A model generated the notes under the pieces. The model ran no database searches and was not told the origin of the DNA. It saw only the letters and a program-made list of their open reading frames with translations. Below are positions 11,455-20,182 of a DNA stretch of 32,729 nucleotides, one piece after another. Position numbers and translations under genes: made by a program. The DNA comes from Marinitoga hydrogenitolerans DSM 16785 (GTDB lineage Bacteria > Thermotogota > Thermotogae > Petrotogales > Petrotogaceae): the NCBI RefSeq assembly GCF_900129175.1, contig NZ_FQUI01000026.1, positions 1 to 32,729 on the forward strand, given 5' to 3'. Positions within the stretch are counted from its first letter, which is position 1; the number at the start of each line of letters is the position of its first letter.

Positions 11455-12654
11455 ATGGAAAAAATGACAATTAAAGATGTAGATTTAAAAGGTAAAAAGG
11501 TTATAATGAGAGTAGATTTTAACGTTCCAATGAAAGATGGTAAAATCACTAATGATAAAAGAATAAAAGCTGCTTTACCTACAATAAAACATGCGTTAAA
11601 TGAAGGAGCAAAGGTTATATTATTATCCCATTTAGGAAGACCAAAAGGTGAGCCTAAACCAGAATTTTCATTAAAACCTGTATCTGAAAGATTGAGCGAA
11701 TTATTGAATCAAGAGGTTAAGTTTGTTCCAGAAGTGATAGGTGAAGAAGTGAAAAAGGCCGTTGAGGGATTAAAGGAAGGGGAAGTTTTATTATTAGAAA
11801 ATACAAGATATATGAAAGGTGAAACAAAAAATGATTTAGAATTAGCAAAAAAGTGGGCAGAACTTGCAGATATACACGTTAATGATGCATTTGGAACAGC
11901 ACATAGAGCACATGCTTCAAATGTTGGTATTGCACAATTTATTCCAAGTGTTGCAGGTTTTTTGATGGAAAAAGAAATTAAATTCTTATCAAAAGCCACA
12001 GCAAATCCAGAAAAACCATATATAGTCATTTTAGGAGGAGCAAAAGTTTCTGATAAAATAGGAGTTATTAATAATCTTTTGGAAAAGGCAGATAAAATTT
12101 TAATTGGTGGAGCCATGATGTTTACATTTTTAAAAGCTCTTGGAAAAGAAATAGGTTCTTCAAAATTTGAAGAAGATAAGGTTGATTTAGCAAGAGAATT
12201 ATTAAGTAAAGCAAGTGAGAAAGGTGTAGAAATAGTTCTTCCAATAGATGCAATAATTGCTCAAAAATTAGAAGCTGGTGTTGAGAAAAAAATTGTAAAA
12301 GTTGAAGAAGGAATTGATGAAGGTTGGATGGGCTTAGATATAGGACCAGATAGCATTAAATTATTTAAAGATAAATTAGCAGGTGCAAAAACTGTTGTAT
12401 GGAATGGACCAATGGGTGTATTTGAAATAGAAGATTTTGCAACAGGAACAAAAGAAGTGGCAATGATGGTAGCTGATATTACTGAAGAGGGTGCTGTTAC
12501 TATTATTGGAGGTGGAGATAGTGCAGCAGCAATAGAATTGTTTGGTTTAGAAAGGAAAGTTTCTCATGTATCTACTGGTGGAGGAGCATCTTTAGAATTT
12601 TTAGAAGGAAAAGAATTACCAGGTATAGCAAGTATTGCATCAAAAAAAAAATAA
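11455..12654 (+). CDS. pgk: Phosphoglycerate kinase (N-terminal part of a PGK-TIM frameshift fusion)
   Basis: A 399-residue PGK that makes ATP from 1,3-bisphosphoglycerate. Signatures include [21 protein letters not shown], the hinge and nucleotide region [21 protein letters not shown], and the C-terminal [10 protein letters not shown]. Start ATG follows AAAGGAGGGA. The coding sequence ends TCA-AAA-AAA-AAA-TAA, with the stop directly after a run of ten A (12642-12651). The -1 frame crosses this run without a stop and enters the TIM frame, so normal termination gives PGK and a -1 shift gives a PGK-TIM fusion of about 655 residues. This matches the arrangement described for Thermotoga maritima. 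Confidence 0.97.
   Translation: MEKMTIKDVDLKGKKVIMRVDFNVPMKDGKITNDKRIKAALPTIKHALNEGAKVILLSHLGRPKGEPKPEFSLKPVSERLSELLNQEVKFVPEVIGEEVKKAVEGLKEGEVLLLENTRYMKGETKNDLELAKKWAELADIHVNDAFGTAHRAHASNVGIAQFIPSVAGFLMEKEIKFLSKATANPEKPYIVILGGAKVSDKIGVINNLLEKADKILIGGAMMFTFLKALGKEIGSSKFEEDKVDLARELLSKASEKGVEIVLPIDAIIAQKLEAGVEKKIVKVEEGIDEGWMGLDIGPDSIKLFKDKLAGAKTVVWNGPMGVFEIEDFATGTKEVAMMVADITEEGAVTIIGGGDSAAAIELFGLERKVSHVSTGGGASLEFLEGKELPGIASIASKKK
12642..12654 (+). promoter_or_regulatory. Candidate -1 frameshift site (A10 run plus stop codon)
   Basis: Ten consecutive A residues (12642-12651) are followed at once by the zero-frame TAA (12652-12654). Reading AAA codons in the P and A sites next to a stop is a classic setting for -1 slippage. 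A10 is also long enough for RNA polymerase slippage, which would give the same fused frame. The new frame continues [13 protein letters not shown] into triosephosphate isomerase. I see no convincing downstream pseudoknot; the nearest purine-rich Shine-Dalgarno-like sequence lies tens of bases upstream. Confidence 0.8.
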
Positions 12655-13421
12655 ATAAAAGAAAGTATATTTTAGCTGGAAACTGGAAAATGAATAAAAC
12701 AAATTTAGAAGCGGCAGAATTTATTTCAAAATTAACAGCAAATATTGGCAAAGAAAAGAAATTTGAAGTGGTTGTTGCACCAACATATATAGCATTGGAG
12801 AAAGTTGTGGATTTAACATCAAGTACCAATATTAAAGTATCAGCTCAAAATATGTATTTTGAAAATAATGGTGCCTTTACAGGGGAAGTTTCTGCAGATA
12901 TGTTAAAATCAATAGGAGTTAAATACGTTATTTTAGGTCATTCTGAAAGAAGAAATATTTTTGGTGAAACTGATGAATTAATAAATAAAAAAATAAAAAA
13001 AGCATTGGAAAAGAATTTAACTCCTATATTTTGTATAGGTGAAAAATTAGAAGAAAGAGAAAAAGGATTAACATTTAATATTGTTGAAAAACAGATAAAA
13101 GAAGGATTTTATGGATTATCTAAAGAAGAAACTAAACAAATAGTTATAGCTTATGAACCAATTTGGGCAATAGGAACAGGAAGAGTTGCATCTCCAGAGC
13201 AAGCAGAAGAAGTACATGCTTATATTAGAAATTTATTATCCGAAATGTATGATGAAGAAACATCAGAATCAATAACTATTTTATATGGTGGAAGTGTAAA
13301 ACCTGATAATTATTTTGGATTATTCACAAAGCCTAATATTGATGGCGGATTAGTTGGTGGAGCATCATTAAAAGAATCATTTATAGAATTAGCAGATATA
13401 ATGAGAACCATCATAATATAA
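12651..13421 (+). CDS. tpiA: Triosephosphate isomerase (C-terminal part of PGK-TIM; no own start codon)
   Basis: TIM interconverts dihydroxyacetone phosphate and glyceraldehyde 3-phosphate. The barrel is complete only if reading begins upstream of the first ATG (12690). The catalytic Asn and Lys are in [11 protein letters not shown], and the first ATG encodes the Met after that Lys. The other catalytic elements are intact: His in ILGHSERR, Glu in AYEPIW, loop 6 AIGTGRVA, and the phosphate loop YGGSVKPDN. No ATG, GTG or TTG and no Shine-Dalgarno lie between the pgk stop and this motif, so TIM should be made by -1 frameshifting at the A10 run. Coordinates start at the first post-shift codon. 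Initiation at 12690 would give an inactive enzyme; initiation at AUU 12669 is a remote alternative. Confidence 0.9.
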   Translation: MNKRKYILAGNWKMNKTNLEAAEFISKLTANIGKEKKFEVVVAPTYIALEKVVDLTSSTNIKVSAQNMYFENNGAFTGEVSADMLKSIGVKYVILGHSERRNIFGETDELINKKIKKALEKNLTPIFCIGEKLEEREKGLTFNIVEKQIKEGFYGLSKEETKQIVIAYEPIWAIGTGRVASPEQAEEVHAYIRNLLSEMYDEETSESITILYGGSVKPDNYFGLFTKPNIDGGLVGGASLKESFIELADIMRTIII

Positions 13422-13436
13422 TTAACAGATATAATT

Positions 13437-13468
13437 AACAGCAGGCTTATGCCTGCTGTTATATTTTT
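13437..13468. terminator. Bidirectional terminator between tpi and the chemoreceptor gene
   Basis: AACAGCAGGC (13437-13446) and GCCTGCTGTT (13451-13460) form a perfect 10-bp stem with a TTAT loop and a T-rich tail (ATATTTTTAT). It ends the glycolytic operon. The convergent minus-strand gene stops within its right arm at 13459. Confidence 0.9.
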
Positions 13469-14307
13469 ATATCTTTTATTTTTTTCTGCATATTTAAAAC
13501 ATTTTTAATTACAGAATTAAGTGTTGTAATTGTTTTTATTAAATCTAACATTTCTTCTTTAGAAACAGATAAATTTCCAATATTATTTTCTAATAATACG
13601 GAATTTGAATGCAGATTTTTTATTAATTTATCAAGGAAATTTTCATTTCTTTCAATAATTTCCAAAGAATCTTCGGTAATTTCTGATACTGTATTGAAAA
13701 GATCTGAAATATAGTTTATCTTTTCCAAAACATCGCTTATTTTCTTTGAAAGTATATTTATTCTTTCATTTATTTTTTTTGCACTTTCATTAGTTTCTGT
13801 AGAAAGTTTTTGTATTTCTTCTGCAACAACAGCAAACCCTCTTCCGTGTTCTTTAGCTTTGGCGGCTTCTATTGAAGCGTTAATAGAAAGCATATTTGTT
13901 TTACGAGCTATTTTATTTATATTTTCCGTAATTTCAATGACTTCTTCAAAATTATTTAGAGCATCAGAGATCATATTAATAGATTCAGCAACATCATTTC
14001 TCACTTCACCTAAATTATTTCCAATATTACTTAAATTATCAATAATATTTTTATTATTGTTTGATAAAATTTTTTTTTCTTCTTCACTATGAATGGACAT
14101 TTCTTCAATTTCTTTTGTAATAATTTCTGTATTATCAATAGCATTAATTATTTTATTACCAACACTTTGTGTTAATTCAGATGCTTGTTCAAAACGTTCT
14201 CCAACAACATCATCAAGATTTTCTATAAACGAAGTTAATATATTTTCATGATAGATACTTTCTGCGATTTTTTCAATAATATTTTTAAGACGTTTGTAAT
14301 TATCCAT
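13459..14307 (-). CDS. Soluble methyl-accepting chemotaxis protein
   Basis: A 282-residue cytoplasmic chemoreceptor signalling domain with no membrane helix and no ligand-binding domain of its own. The hairpin tip that binds CheA and CheW is clear at residues 129-172: [20 protein letters not shown], then [20 protein letters not shown]. Long amphipathic coiled-coil helices flank it. There is no C-terminal CheR-docking pentapeptide; the end is [11 protein letters not shown] is preceded by TAGGAAGTGATA. It lies 11 bp downstream of an ODP-type diiron protein gene, so the likely arrangement is a receptor that takes its signal from that oxygen-binding partner. ODP-chemoreceptor pairing is known from Treponema denticola; applying it here is inference. 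Confidence 0.9.
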   Translation of the reverse strand: MDNYKRLKNIIEKIAESIYHENILTSFIENLDDVVGERFEQASELTQSVGNKIINAIDNTEIITKEIEEMSIHSEEEKKILSNNNKNIIDNLSNIGNNLGEVRNDVAESINMISDALNNFEEVIEITENINKIARKTNMLSINASIEAAKAKEHGRGFAVVAEEIQKLSTETNESAKKINERINILSKKISDVLEKINYISDLFNTVSEITEDSLEIIERNENFLDKLIKNLHSNSVLLENNIGNLSVSKEEMLDLIKTITTLNSVIKNVLNMQKKIKDIKI

Positions 14308-14318
14308 TTTATCACTTC

Positions 14319-15074
14319 CTAATAAATACTATCTATAATATCAACACCGCATTTTAAATCTTTAAACCAATCTAAAAATTTTAAATATTCATTTTTCTTA
14401 AACAGCAAACCATGTTGTGGTATCATCATTTCAACATCTAACTTTGAAACCATATTAACCCATTTCTTAGCCACTATATTTGAAGCCATATATCTTTTAT
14501 GAAATCCCTCCATGTATTCTTTATAATTTGAAAAATCTTCTACAAATATTTTTTCTTCAGATGGTTGGACAATACCGACACCAATATCACCAGAAAAAAG
14601 TATTTTAGATATAGAATCGTATACGCTAAAATTCCCCAATGAATGCAAAAAATGTGCAGGAATAATATTTAAAGAATATCCATCAGAAAAAGTAATTTTA
14701 CCGCCTTTGTCGTCAATTGGTACCAAAATAGATGAATCAAACACTCCGAAATGTGGAAGAAATCTTTCCCATAATTTAGAAATATAAATTTTAGCATTTT
14801 CTAAGGTGGAACTCCACAAAGCAACGCCTGATGAAACATCAGGATCTTGATGAGAATAAAATATAGCTTTTATATTTTTTGTATCTATTTGTTCTGAAAC
14901 ATTGGATAATACCCTTGGAAAAACATGAACTCCACCTGGATCCAGCAAAACGCCTTCATTATTATGAATAATAAGAAATTGATTGGTAAAAATACCCTCT
15001 AAATTATTTTTTTCAACACCTAAATAAATAAATTTGTGATTTTCATTTTCAAATAAAACAATTGAATTAGACAT
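14319..15074 (-). CDS. ODP-type diiron metallo-beta-lactamase-fold protein (putative oxygen sensor)
   Basis: A 251-residue protein with the diiron metallo-beta-lactamase fold of flavodiiron proteins but no flavodoxin domain. The metal ligands are readable: His75, Asp77 and Asp79 in [10 protein letters not shown], His144 in [11 protein letters not shown], Asp163 in LFSGDIG, and His221 in IPQHG. Flavodiiron proteins carry HxExDH at the first site; here it is HxDxDV, as in ODP (oxygen-binding diiron protein) sensors. Without FMN it is unlikely to reduce O2 catalytically, and a sensing role fits its place 11 bp upstream of a soluble chemoreceptor. ATG follows AGGGGAGGAA. The start lies 15 bp after the LVIVD gene, so the three genes form one operon. 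Confidence 0.85.
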   Translation of the reverse strand: MSNSIVLFENENHKFIYLGVEKNNLEGIFTNQFLIIHNNEGVLLDPGGVHVFPRVLSNVSEQIDTKNIKAIFYSHQDPDVSSGVALWSSTLENAKIYISKLWERFLPHFGVFDSSILVPIDDKGGKITFSDGYSLNIIPAHFLHSLGNFSVYDSISKILFSGDIGVGIVQPSEEKIFVEDFSNYKEYMEGFHKRYMASNIVAKKWVNMVSKLDVEMMIPQHGLLFKKNEYLKFLDWFKDLKCGVDIIDSIY

Positions 15075-15089
15075 AAAAGATTCCTCCCC

Positions 15090-17051
15090 TTATTGGATTT
15101 TTCCGTATGTTCCCCAAAATATTTTTTTAACGAATATAGGTTTTTGTGGGTTTTGAATATTAAATATCATCATACCATTCTTTCCATCAGCAATATAAAG
15201 ATAATTATTTTTAACAAATAAATCTTTTGTATTTCCCGGTGTATTAATTGAAGATAATATTTTTCCATTTTCCAAGTCAATAATTTCAAAACCATTTTCA
15301 CCTAATGCAACAAAACCCAAATTATTAAATATTCTTATTTTCAAAACACCACTATTTTTTATATTTATTACTTTTTCAATAACAGGTTTTTCTGGGTCTT
15401 TAATGTTTATAACGTATATCCCAGGGTTTCCTACAGGAATAGTATTATTTTTTAATACAGTATATTTCCAATCAACAGCAATATAAGCATAATTTCCATT
15501 TATTTCAATATCCTTTGCAAAACCATTAATTCTAAAATTAGGAGATAAGTACTTAACTTGGTTTCCGTTATTAAGTTTGAAAATTTCAAATCCAACATCG
15601 TCAGTAGCCAAGAAAATATAATTTCCCTTTTTAGCGACATCCATAGTTCTTCCCATTACTCTATTTATAGATATAATACTTGGTTTTGATTTGTTTGAGA
15701 TATCTAAAATAATAAGATCTTTATAACCGTCAGCAACAAAAGCAATATTATTCTCGATAATAAAATTATTTGTATATCCTAATATGACATTGTTGTTTTC
15801 TTTAACATCAACATAGTTTGATAACAATTTGGGATTATTAATATCAGAAATATCAAAGATAGTAAATCCATTTTGTCTGTCAGCAACAAAAGCTGTATTA
15901 TTTTCAGCATATACACTTACAGCATCATTTAATGTTTTTTCCAATTTTTTAGGTAATAATTTTAAATTTAATGTTTTCTTTGATGATATTTCTACAGGAT
16001 TTTCTGGGTTTGATATGTCAAAAATTATTAAACCATCTTTTTTATCAGCAGCATATAGATAATTTCCATTTGCATATAAGCCTTGTAAATCTGTATGATT
16101 ATTAAAAATCTTTACTAATTCTGGTCTTTTTGGATTTGATATATTAAATATTTCTAATCCGCCCCAGCCATCGGTAACTAATAAATAATTATCATATAAT
16201 TTTTTCAAATCAACGGGAGTATTTAAAGTATAATGTTTAAAAATAGGTTTAATTTTTTCTTGTTTATTTTCAACAGGTTTATTAATGGAATTTAAATCAA
16301 AAACTTCTAAACCATACCATTTGTCAGTAACATATAAATAATCTCCATTTTTTAAAATAGAGCTGACTCCTCCACCAGTATCAACAGTTTTTACTAAAAA
16401 TGGGAGCAATTTAAATGAAATATCAAATATTGAGATACCTTTAGCGCCATCTAATGTATAAAGATATGAACCATCAATATAAATTTTTTGAACATCTCCA
16501 CCTGTTTTCAGATGTCTCATATATTTGTAAGAACCATTTGCTTTTGAATAAATAGCTAAGCCTTTTATGCCATCAGCAACATATAAATAATTATCAGCAA
16601 AATCAAAATCAAAAGTATCCCCAATAGAATTTATTCTTAATTTTTTTATTACACTACCGTTATTTATTTCAAAAGGAATAATTTCATTTTTATATACAGA
16701 AATATAAATAGTATTTTCATATTTTTTTATTTGAGTTGGATAATTTTTTAGATTAAAAATTTGAAATTTGTTTGTTTTTAAGTTAATAAAATAAACCTTA
16801 TTTGATTTTAATCCTATAACCATAAAATTGTCATCAACAAAAAAAGAAGTAACTTCAGAATCAAAAAATACTGGCAAATTTTTTATGTTGAGAATATTAG
16901 GATAGGAAGCTATCAATTTTGGAGATAAAACATTATCAAAATTGACTAAACTGACACCTTCTTCATTGCTATTGATAAAAATGGATTTATTTGCTATTAT
17001 TAGAATGGAAAATAGCAAAAATACAGCTAAAAAGTAAATTTTTATTTTCAT
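15090..17051 (-). CDS. Exported LVIVD-repeat beta-propeller protein
   Basis: A 653-residue protein with an N-terminal signal or anchor sequence (MKIKIYFLAVFLLFSILIIA, no lipobox). About thirteen LVIVD-type repeats follow, each about 40-50 residues with the pattern YLYVADG..GL.IFDISNP..P. Good examples are YLYVADGIKGLAIY, YLYAADKKDGLIIFDISNPE and YLYIADGKNGMMIFNIQNPQ. Thirteen blades would make two propellers. Such proteins sit outside the membrane, here probably in the periplasm or under the toga; the ligand is unknown. ATG is preceded by AGGGGGAAG at a longer than usual distance. It is first in an operon with the ODP sensor and soluble chemoreceptor, an unexpected pairing because those two are cytoplasmic. 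Confidence 0.85.
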   Translation of the reverse strand: MKIKIYFLAVFLLFSILIIANKSIFINSNEEGVSLVNFDNVLSPKLIASYPNILNIKNLPVFFDSEVTSFFVDDNFMVIGLKSNKVYFINLKTNKFQIFNLKNYPTQIKKYENTIYISVYKNEIIPFEINNGSVIKKLRINSIGDTFDFDFADNYLYVADGIKGLAIYSKANGSYKYMRHLKTGGDVQKIYIDGSYLYTLDGAKGISIFDISFKLLPFLVKTVDTGGGVSSILKNGDYLYVTDKWYGLEVFDLNSINKPVENKQEKIKPIFKHYTLNTPVDLKKLYDNYLLVTDGWGGLEIFNISNPKRPELVKIFNNHTDLQGLYANGNYLYAADKKDGLIIFDISNPENPVEISSKKTLNLKLLPKKLEKTLNDAVSVYAENNTAFVADRQNGFTIFDISDINNPKLLSNYVDVKENNNVILGYTNNFIIENNIAFVADGYKDLIILDISNKSKPSIISINRVMGRTMDVAKKGNYIFLATDDVGFEIFKLNNGNQVKYLSPNFRINGFAKDIEINGNYAYIAVDWKYTVLKNNTIPVGNPGIYVINIKDPEKPVIEKVINIKNSGVLKIRIFNNLGFVALGENGFEIIDLENGKILSSINTPGNTKDLFVKNNYLYIADGKNGMMIFNIQNPQKPIFVKKIFWGTYGKIQ

Positions 17052-17118
17052 AATATAATACTTCCCCCTTTCAAAATTTTATTTTCTTATTTATAGTATA
17101 CCAGAAAAAAACTAAAAT

Positions 17119-17148
17119 TTGACGTTTTAAGATTAAAAATGGTAAAAT
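17119..17148 (+). promoter_or_regulatory. Promoter of the acylphosphatase gene
   Basis: TTGACG (17119-17124) and TAAAAT (17143-17148), the latter with an upstream TGG, are separated by 18 bp. This is the only plausible plus-strand promoter in the divergent region with the LVIVD gene. For the minus strand a TATACT (complement of 17095-17100) may be the -10 of the LVIVD operon, but no good -35 goes with it. Confidence 0.6.
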
Positions 17149-17182
17149 ATAAATAAAATTTCTGTTTTTGCGGAGGGAGAAA

Positions 17183-17452
17183 ATGATTGCAAAAAGATAC
17201 AAAGTGTATGGAAGAGTTCAAGGTGTAGGATTTAGATGGTTTATTAATAAAACAGCTGAATACTTAAATTTAAAGGGATATGTTATGAATATGCCTGATG
17301 GAAGTGTAGTTATATGGGCTGAAGGTAATATTGAAGATCATGAAAGATTAAAAGAATACATTATTAATGGTAATGGTTTTTCACAAGTTGAGGATATTGA
17401 AGAGGAAGTAGTCCCATTAGAAGGATATACACATTTTTCAATAAAATATTGA
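17183..17452 (+). CDS. acyP: Acylphosphatase
   Basis: An 89-residue acylphosphatase that hydrolyses the carboxyl-phosphate bond of acyl phosphates. The signature GRVQGVGFRWF (residues 10-20) supplies the phosphate-cradle backbone and catalytic Arg18. GYVMNMPDGSVVIWAEG (32-48) supplies the catalytic Asn36. An in-frame TTG at 17168 would add five residues, but GGAGGGAGA (17172-17180) points to the ATG at 17183. The gene has its own promoter and is followed after 44 bp by an alkaline-phosphatase-fold hydrolase, perhaps in the same transcript. A housekeeping role in clearing acetyl or carbamoyl phosphate is usual for the family. Confidence 0.96.
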   Translation: MIAKRYKVYGRVQGVGFRWFINKTAEYLNLKGYVMNMPDGSVVIWAEGNIEDHERLKEYIINGNGFSQVEDIEEEVVPLEGYTHFSIKY

Positions 17453-17496
17453 AATAAATTTAAAATACAAATTTGGAAAGCGTGGTGTATTTATAT

Positions 17497-18720
17497 ATGT
17501 GGAAAGATATTTTTAAAGAAATATATAATAATAAAATAGAAGGATTGGGTATATTACCTCATTATGAGAAATACTCTATTTTAAATATTTCAAATTGGAT
17601 TATTGATAATTTTGGAGGTTCTCCATTTTATGAACCTTATCCTATACCATATAAAAATAAAAGACATGTGATTTTATTTTTGGTTGATGCAATGAGCTAT
17701 AACACATTTAAACTTGTGTTAAAAGAAAAAAAGGATGATTTTAAATATTTAGGTAAGCATCAATTTTTTCCAGCGACATCAATTTTTCCCTCTACAACAG
17801 CAAATGCAATTACAACATTTATGACAGCTAAACCTCCAGCAGAACATGGAATATTAGGTTATATTTTATTTTTAAAAGAATTGGGAGCATTAGTAAATAT
17901 GATAGAATTTTCTCCGTTGTTTGGTGGGAAGGGAGCATTTGAACCTTATTTAGTAAATGATTTATTAGAAATTGAAACGATAAATGAAATTTTAGAAACT
18001 ATAGGTGTAAAAACTTTCACGCATACGCATGCGGATATTGTTAATAGCGGTTTAAGCAAAATCCATAATAAAGGTAGTAATATAAAGGGATATAAATCAT
18101 TGGTCGAAATGTTTGGGATGGTTTACGATAAGCTTGTAGATTTTATGGATAAAAAAGAAAAATCTTTTCAATTTGCTTATTATGGATACGTTGATGGAAT
18201 AGGTCATAAATATGGCTCAAACGATAATAAGTACAAATCGCAAATATATTGGTTTTTAAAAATGTTGGAATATGAATTCTTGGATAAAATAAGTAAAAAA
18301 GAATTGAAAGACATTGCTATTATTATTACAGCAGATCATGGTATGTTGGAAACCCCGTTAACAAAAGAATTAAGATTTTCTAATGAAAATGAAATATCCC
18401 AACACTTGTGGATTCCACCTGGTGGAGAAATGAGAATGATGTATTTTTACACAAAAAACAAAAAGAATTTTTATGAATTTTTTAATTCTAGATATAAAGA
18501 TTTTGGCAATCTTATAGATATAGATGAAGCAGAAAGAATTAATTTATTCGGAGCAAAATTGAATTCTAAATATAAAGAGAGAGTTGGTGATTATGTTATG
18601 ATTTCCAAAAGCAATTATAGTTTTGTGTATAAATATGGTAGTTCTTTTGTTCATTTAAAAGGAAAACATGGTGGTTTATCTTTTCATGAAATGATTGTGC
18701 CTGTTATAGTTTTTGGATAA
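17497..18720 (+). CDS. Alkaline-phosphatase-superfamily phosphodiesterase/hydrolase
   Basis: A 407-residue hydrolase of the type I phosphodiesterase/nucleotide pyrophosphatase clan. The two-metal active site is readable in order: metal Asp in ILFLVDAMSYNTF, nucleophile Thr in FPSTTANAITTFM, then YVDGIGHKYG, TADHGML, and a final His in KGKHGGLSFHEM. There is no signal peptide, so it is probably cytoplasmic. The chosen ATG at 17497 is weakly supported by GTGGTG nine bases upstream; the frame is open further upstream, with GTG at 17482 and TTG at 17473. The substrate is unknown. The related Thermotogota proteins I can think of are annotated only as nucleotide pyrophosphatases. Its last 45 bp overlap the convergent MFS gene. 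Confidence 0.82.
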   Translation: MWKDIFKEIYNNKIEGLGILPHYEKYSILNISNWIIDNFGGSPFYEPYPIPYKNKRHVILFLVDAMSYNTFKLVLKEKKDDFKYLGKHQFFPATSIFPSTTANAITTFMTAKPPAEHGILGYILFLKELGALVNMIEFSPLFGGKGAFEPYLVNDLLEIETINEILETIGVKTFTHTHADIVNSGLSKIHNKGSNIKGYKSLVEMFGMVYDKLVDFMDKKEKSFQFAYYGYVDGIGHKYGSNDNKYKSQIYWFLKMLEYEFLDKISKKELKDIAIIITADHGMLETPLTKELRFSNENEISQHLWIPPGGEMRMMYFYTKNKKNFYEFFNSRYKDFGNLIDIDEAERINLFGAKLNSKYKERVGDYVMISKSNYSFVYKYGSSFVHLKGKHGGLSFHEMIVPVIVFG

Positions 18721-19872
18721 AATTAAAAACATAATTATAAATAAGATAGTAAATATTATAATTAATAAAAAAATGTTAATATATAGATTTTTGAACATCA
18801 GAAAGGAAAAAAAAGAAGAAAAAATACCACCTAAAAAAAACATGAAAAATATTAATTTTATTACAGTATAAATTTCAAAAGTGTCAAAATAATTTATACT
18901 ATATATTAAAAAAATATTCCATAATATAGTTTGAATGATCATATTTGAAGATATAAAATAGATTTCTTGATTATAAGAAAAAATATTTAAACTTAGAAAA
19001 GAAGTAAAAATTAAAAGTAAATTTAATAATATAATTAAAGTTTTGAGATTGAAGTTTTTATATAAATAAATAGATATAAAATATCCCAAAATAATAGATA
19101 ATGAGAAAAGTATTAAATATATATTTGATACAATATGATTGTTTAAAAGAGAAACTAAAAGATATTTTATATTCATTACCAAAATATAAAAATTATTACC
19201 AATGATAAAGTAAATAATCATAAATTGTATTACTAAAAATTTTTTTTCTTTGGATAAATTTTTGAAGAGAGAAAATCGTATATTTTGCATATTTTGTATA
19301 TTGTGAATATTTGGTAAAAAACTAACTCCTATAATTACAAAAATACCGGTTAAAAGAAAATAAAAAGCGGATTTCCAACTTAATATTTGTACAAAATAAT
19401 AAGAAAAAAGAGAAGCTAAAAGTATTCCGAAAGGATTTCTCCATTCTAATGAAATACTTTTCACATTAAACTGTAATTTATAAAAATAATAGTAATTAAA
19501 CAGGTATCCTAAAAGTATTCCATAGCCCATAGCTGAAATTAATCGTGCTAAAATAAAATAGAGAAAGTTCCTTAATATTATAATAAATAGATTTATAAAA
19601 ATAGACATGATTAAAAACGAATAGAAGAATTTTTTATATTTAATTTTGGAATTATAAATATATATATAAAACCCTAATGAAGTCCCCAAAAAAATGGGTA
19701 TATTTAATAAAGGTACAATATTTTGATTGATATTAAAATAAATTTGGATTTCTGTTGATACAAATCCCTGTATAACAATTCCATAAGAAATGTACACATA
19801 AGAAAAGAAAATAATAGGTAATAATAGATGTTCTAAAGTTTTTATACGCAGTTTATTATAATGTTTTTCCAT
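18676..19872 (-). CDS. MFS-type transporter
   Basis: A roughly 398-residue, very hydrophobic protein with about 12 predicted membrane helices, consistent with the major facilitator superfamily. Helix 4 contains ILARLISAMGYGILLGYLFN, like the RxxQGxG-type motif C region of drug and sugar MFS proteins, but other motifs are weak and the substrate is unknown. Translation best starts at 19872 (MEKHYNKLRI) after GGGGATGA; an upstream ATG at 19887 lies before that site. The last 15 codons run antisense to the conserved C-terminal motif of the phosphatase gene, and no terminator lies between the two genes. Codon use is very AT-rich, like the rest of the window. Confidence 0.75.
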   Translation of the reverse strand: MEKHYNKLRIKTLEHLLLPIIFFSYVYISYGIVIQGFVSTEIQIYFNINQNIVPLLNIPIFLGTSLGFYIYIYNSKIKYKKFFYSFLIMSIFINLFIIILRNFLYFILARLISAMGYGILLGYLFNYYYFYKLQFNVKSISLEWRNPFGILLASLFSYYFVQILSWKSAFYFLLTGIFVIIGVSFLPNIHNIQNMQNIRFSLFKNLSKEKKFLVIQFMIIYFIIGNNFYILVMNIKYLLVSLLNNHIVSNIYLILFSLSIILGYFISIYLYKNFNLKTLIILLNLLLIFTSFLSLNIFSYNQEIYFISSNMIIQTILWNIFLIYSINYFDTFEIYTVIKLIFFMFFLGGIFSSFFSFLMFKNLYINIFLLIIIFTILFIIMFLILSKNYNRHNHFMKR

Positions 19873-19961
19873 TACAATCATCCCCATAAAAAAATTATTT
19901 AAACATTAGATTGTATATAAAATTATATAATAATGAAAAATAAATGTCAAATAAAGTAGTA

Positions 19962-19990
19962 TTGACTGATAAAATAAAATATGATATAAT
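19962..19990 (+). promoter_or_regulatory. Promoter of tRNA-Pro
   Basis: TTGACT (19962-19967), 17 bp, TATAAT (19985-19990): a near-consensus promoter, with the predicted start about 8 bases before the tRNA. Confidence 0.88.
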
Positions 19991-20005
19991 ATTTTGCAGT
20001 TCATT

Positions 20006-20081
20006 CGGGGCGTGGCGCAGATGGGAGCGCGTTTGCATGGGGCGCAAAAGGTCGCTGGTTCAAGTCCAGTCGCCCCGACCA
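20006..20081 (+). tRNA. tRNA-Pro (anticodon GGG)
   Basis: A complete 76-nt cloverleaf. The acceptor stem CGGGGCG (20006-20012) pairs with CGCCCCG (20071-20077), followed by A and an encoded CCA. D-stem is GCGC/GCGC, anticodon stem TTTGC/GCAAA, T-stem GCTGG/CCAGT with loop TTCAAGT. The 7-nt anticodon loop is ATGGGGC, so the anticodon GGG lies at 20039-20041 and reads CCC and CCU proline codons. C1 paired with G72 is typical of bacterial tRNA-Pro. It has its own promoter and terminator, so it is a single-gene transcript. Confidence 0.96.
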
Positions 20082-20113
20082 ATGCCAACCATTTTTTGGT
20101 TGGCATTTTTTTC
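20082..20113 (+). terminator. tRNA-Pro terminator
   Basis: ATGCCAACC (20082-20090) pairs with GGTTGGCAT (20098-20106) around a 7-nt T-rich loop, followed by seven T. The stem begins directly after the encoded CCA. Confidence 0.93.
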
Positions 20114-20182
20114 ATTTTATTAGGAATAATATTCATTTATATGGAAAAATCAATTGAATAAAATACATAGAGGTGATTAAAA

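Noticed and set aside
12690-13421. Separate triosephosphate isomerase starting at ATG 12690
   Set aside because: It would lack the catalytic Asn and Lys of GNWK and has no ribosome binding site; the frame continues upstream into the pgk A10 run.
19906-20136. Minus-strand open frame containing GATGLEPATF
   Set aside because: It is the antisense of the tRNA-Pro gene. Peptides of the form GATGLEPAT are a well-known artefact of translating the complement of tRNA genes.
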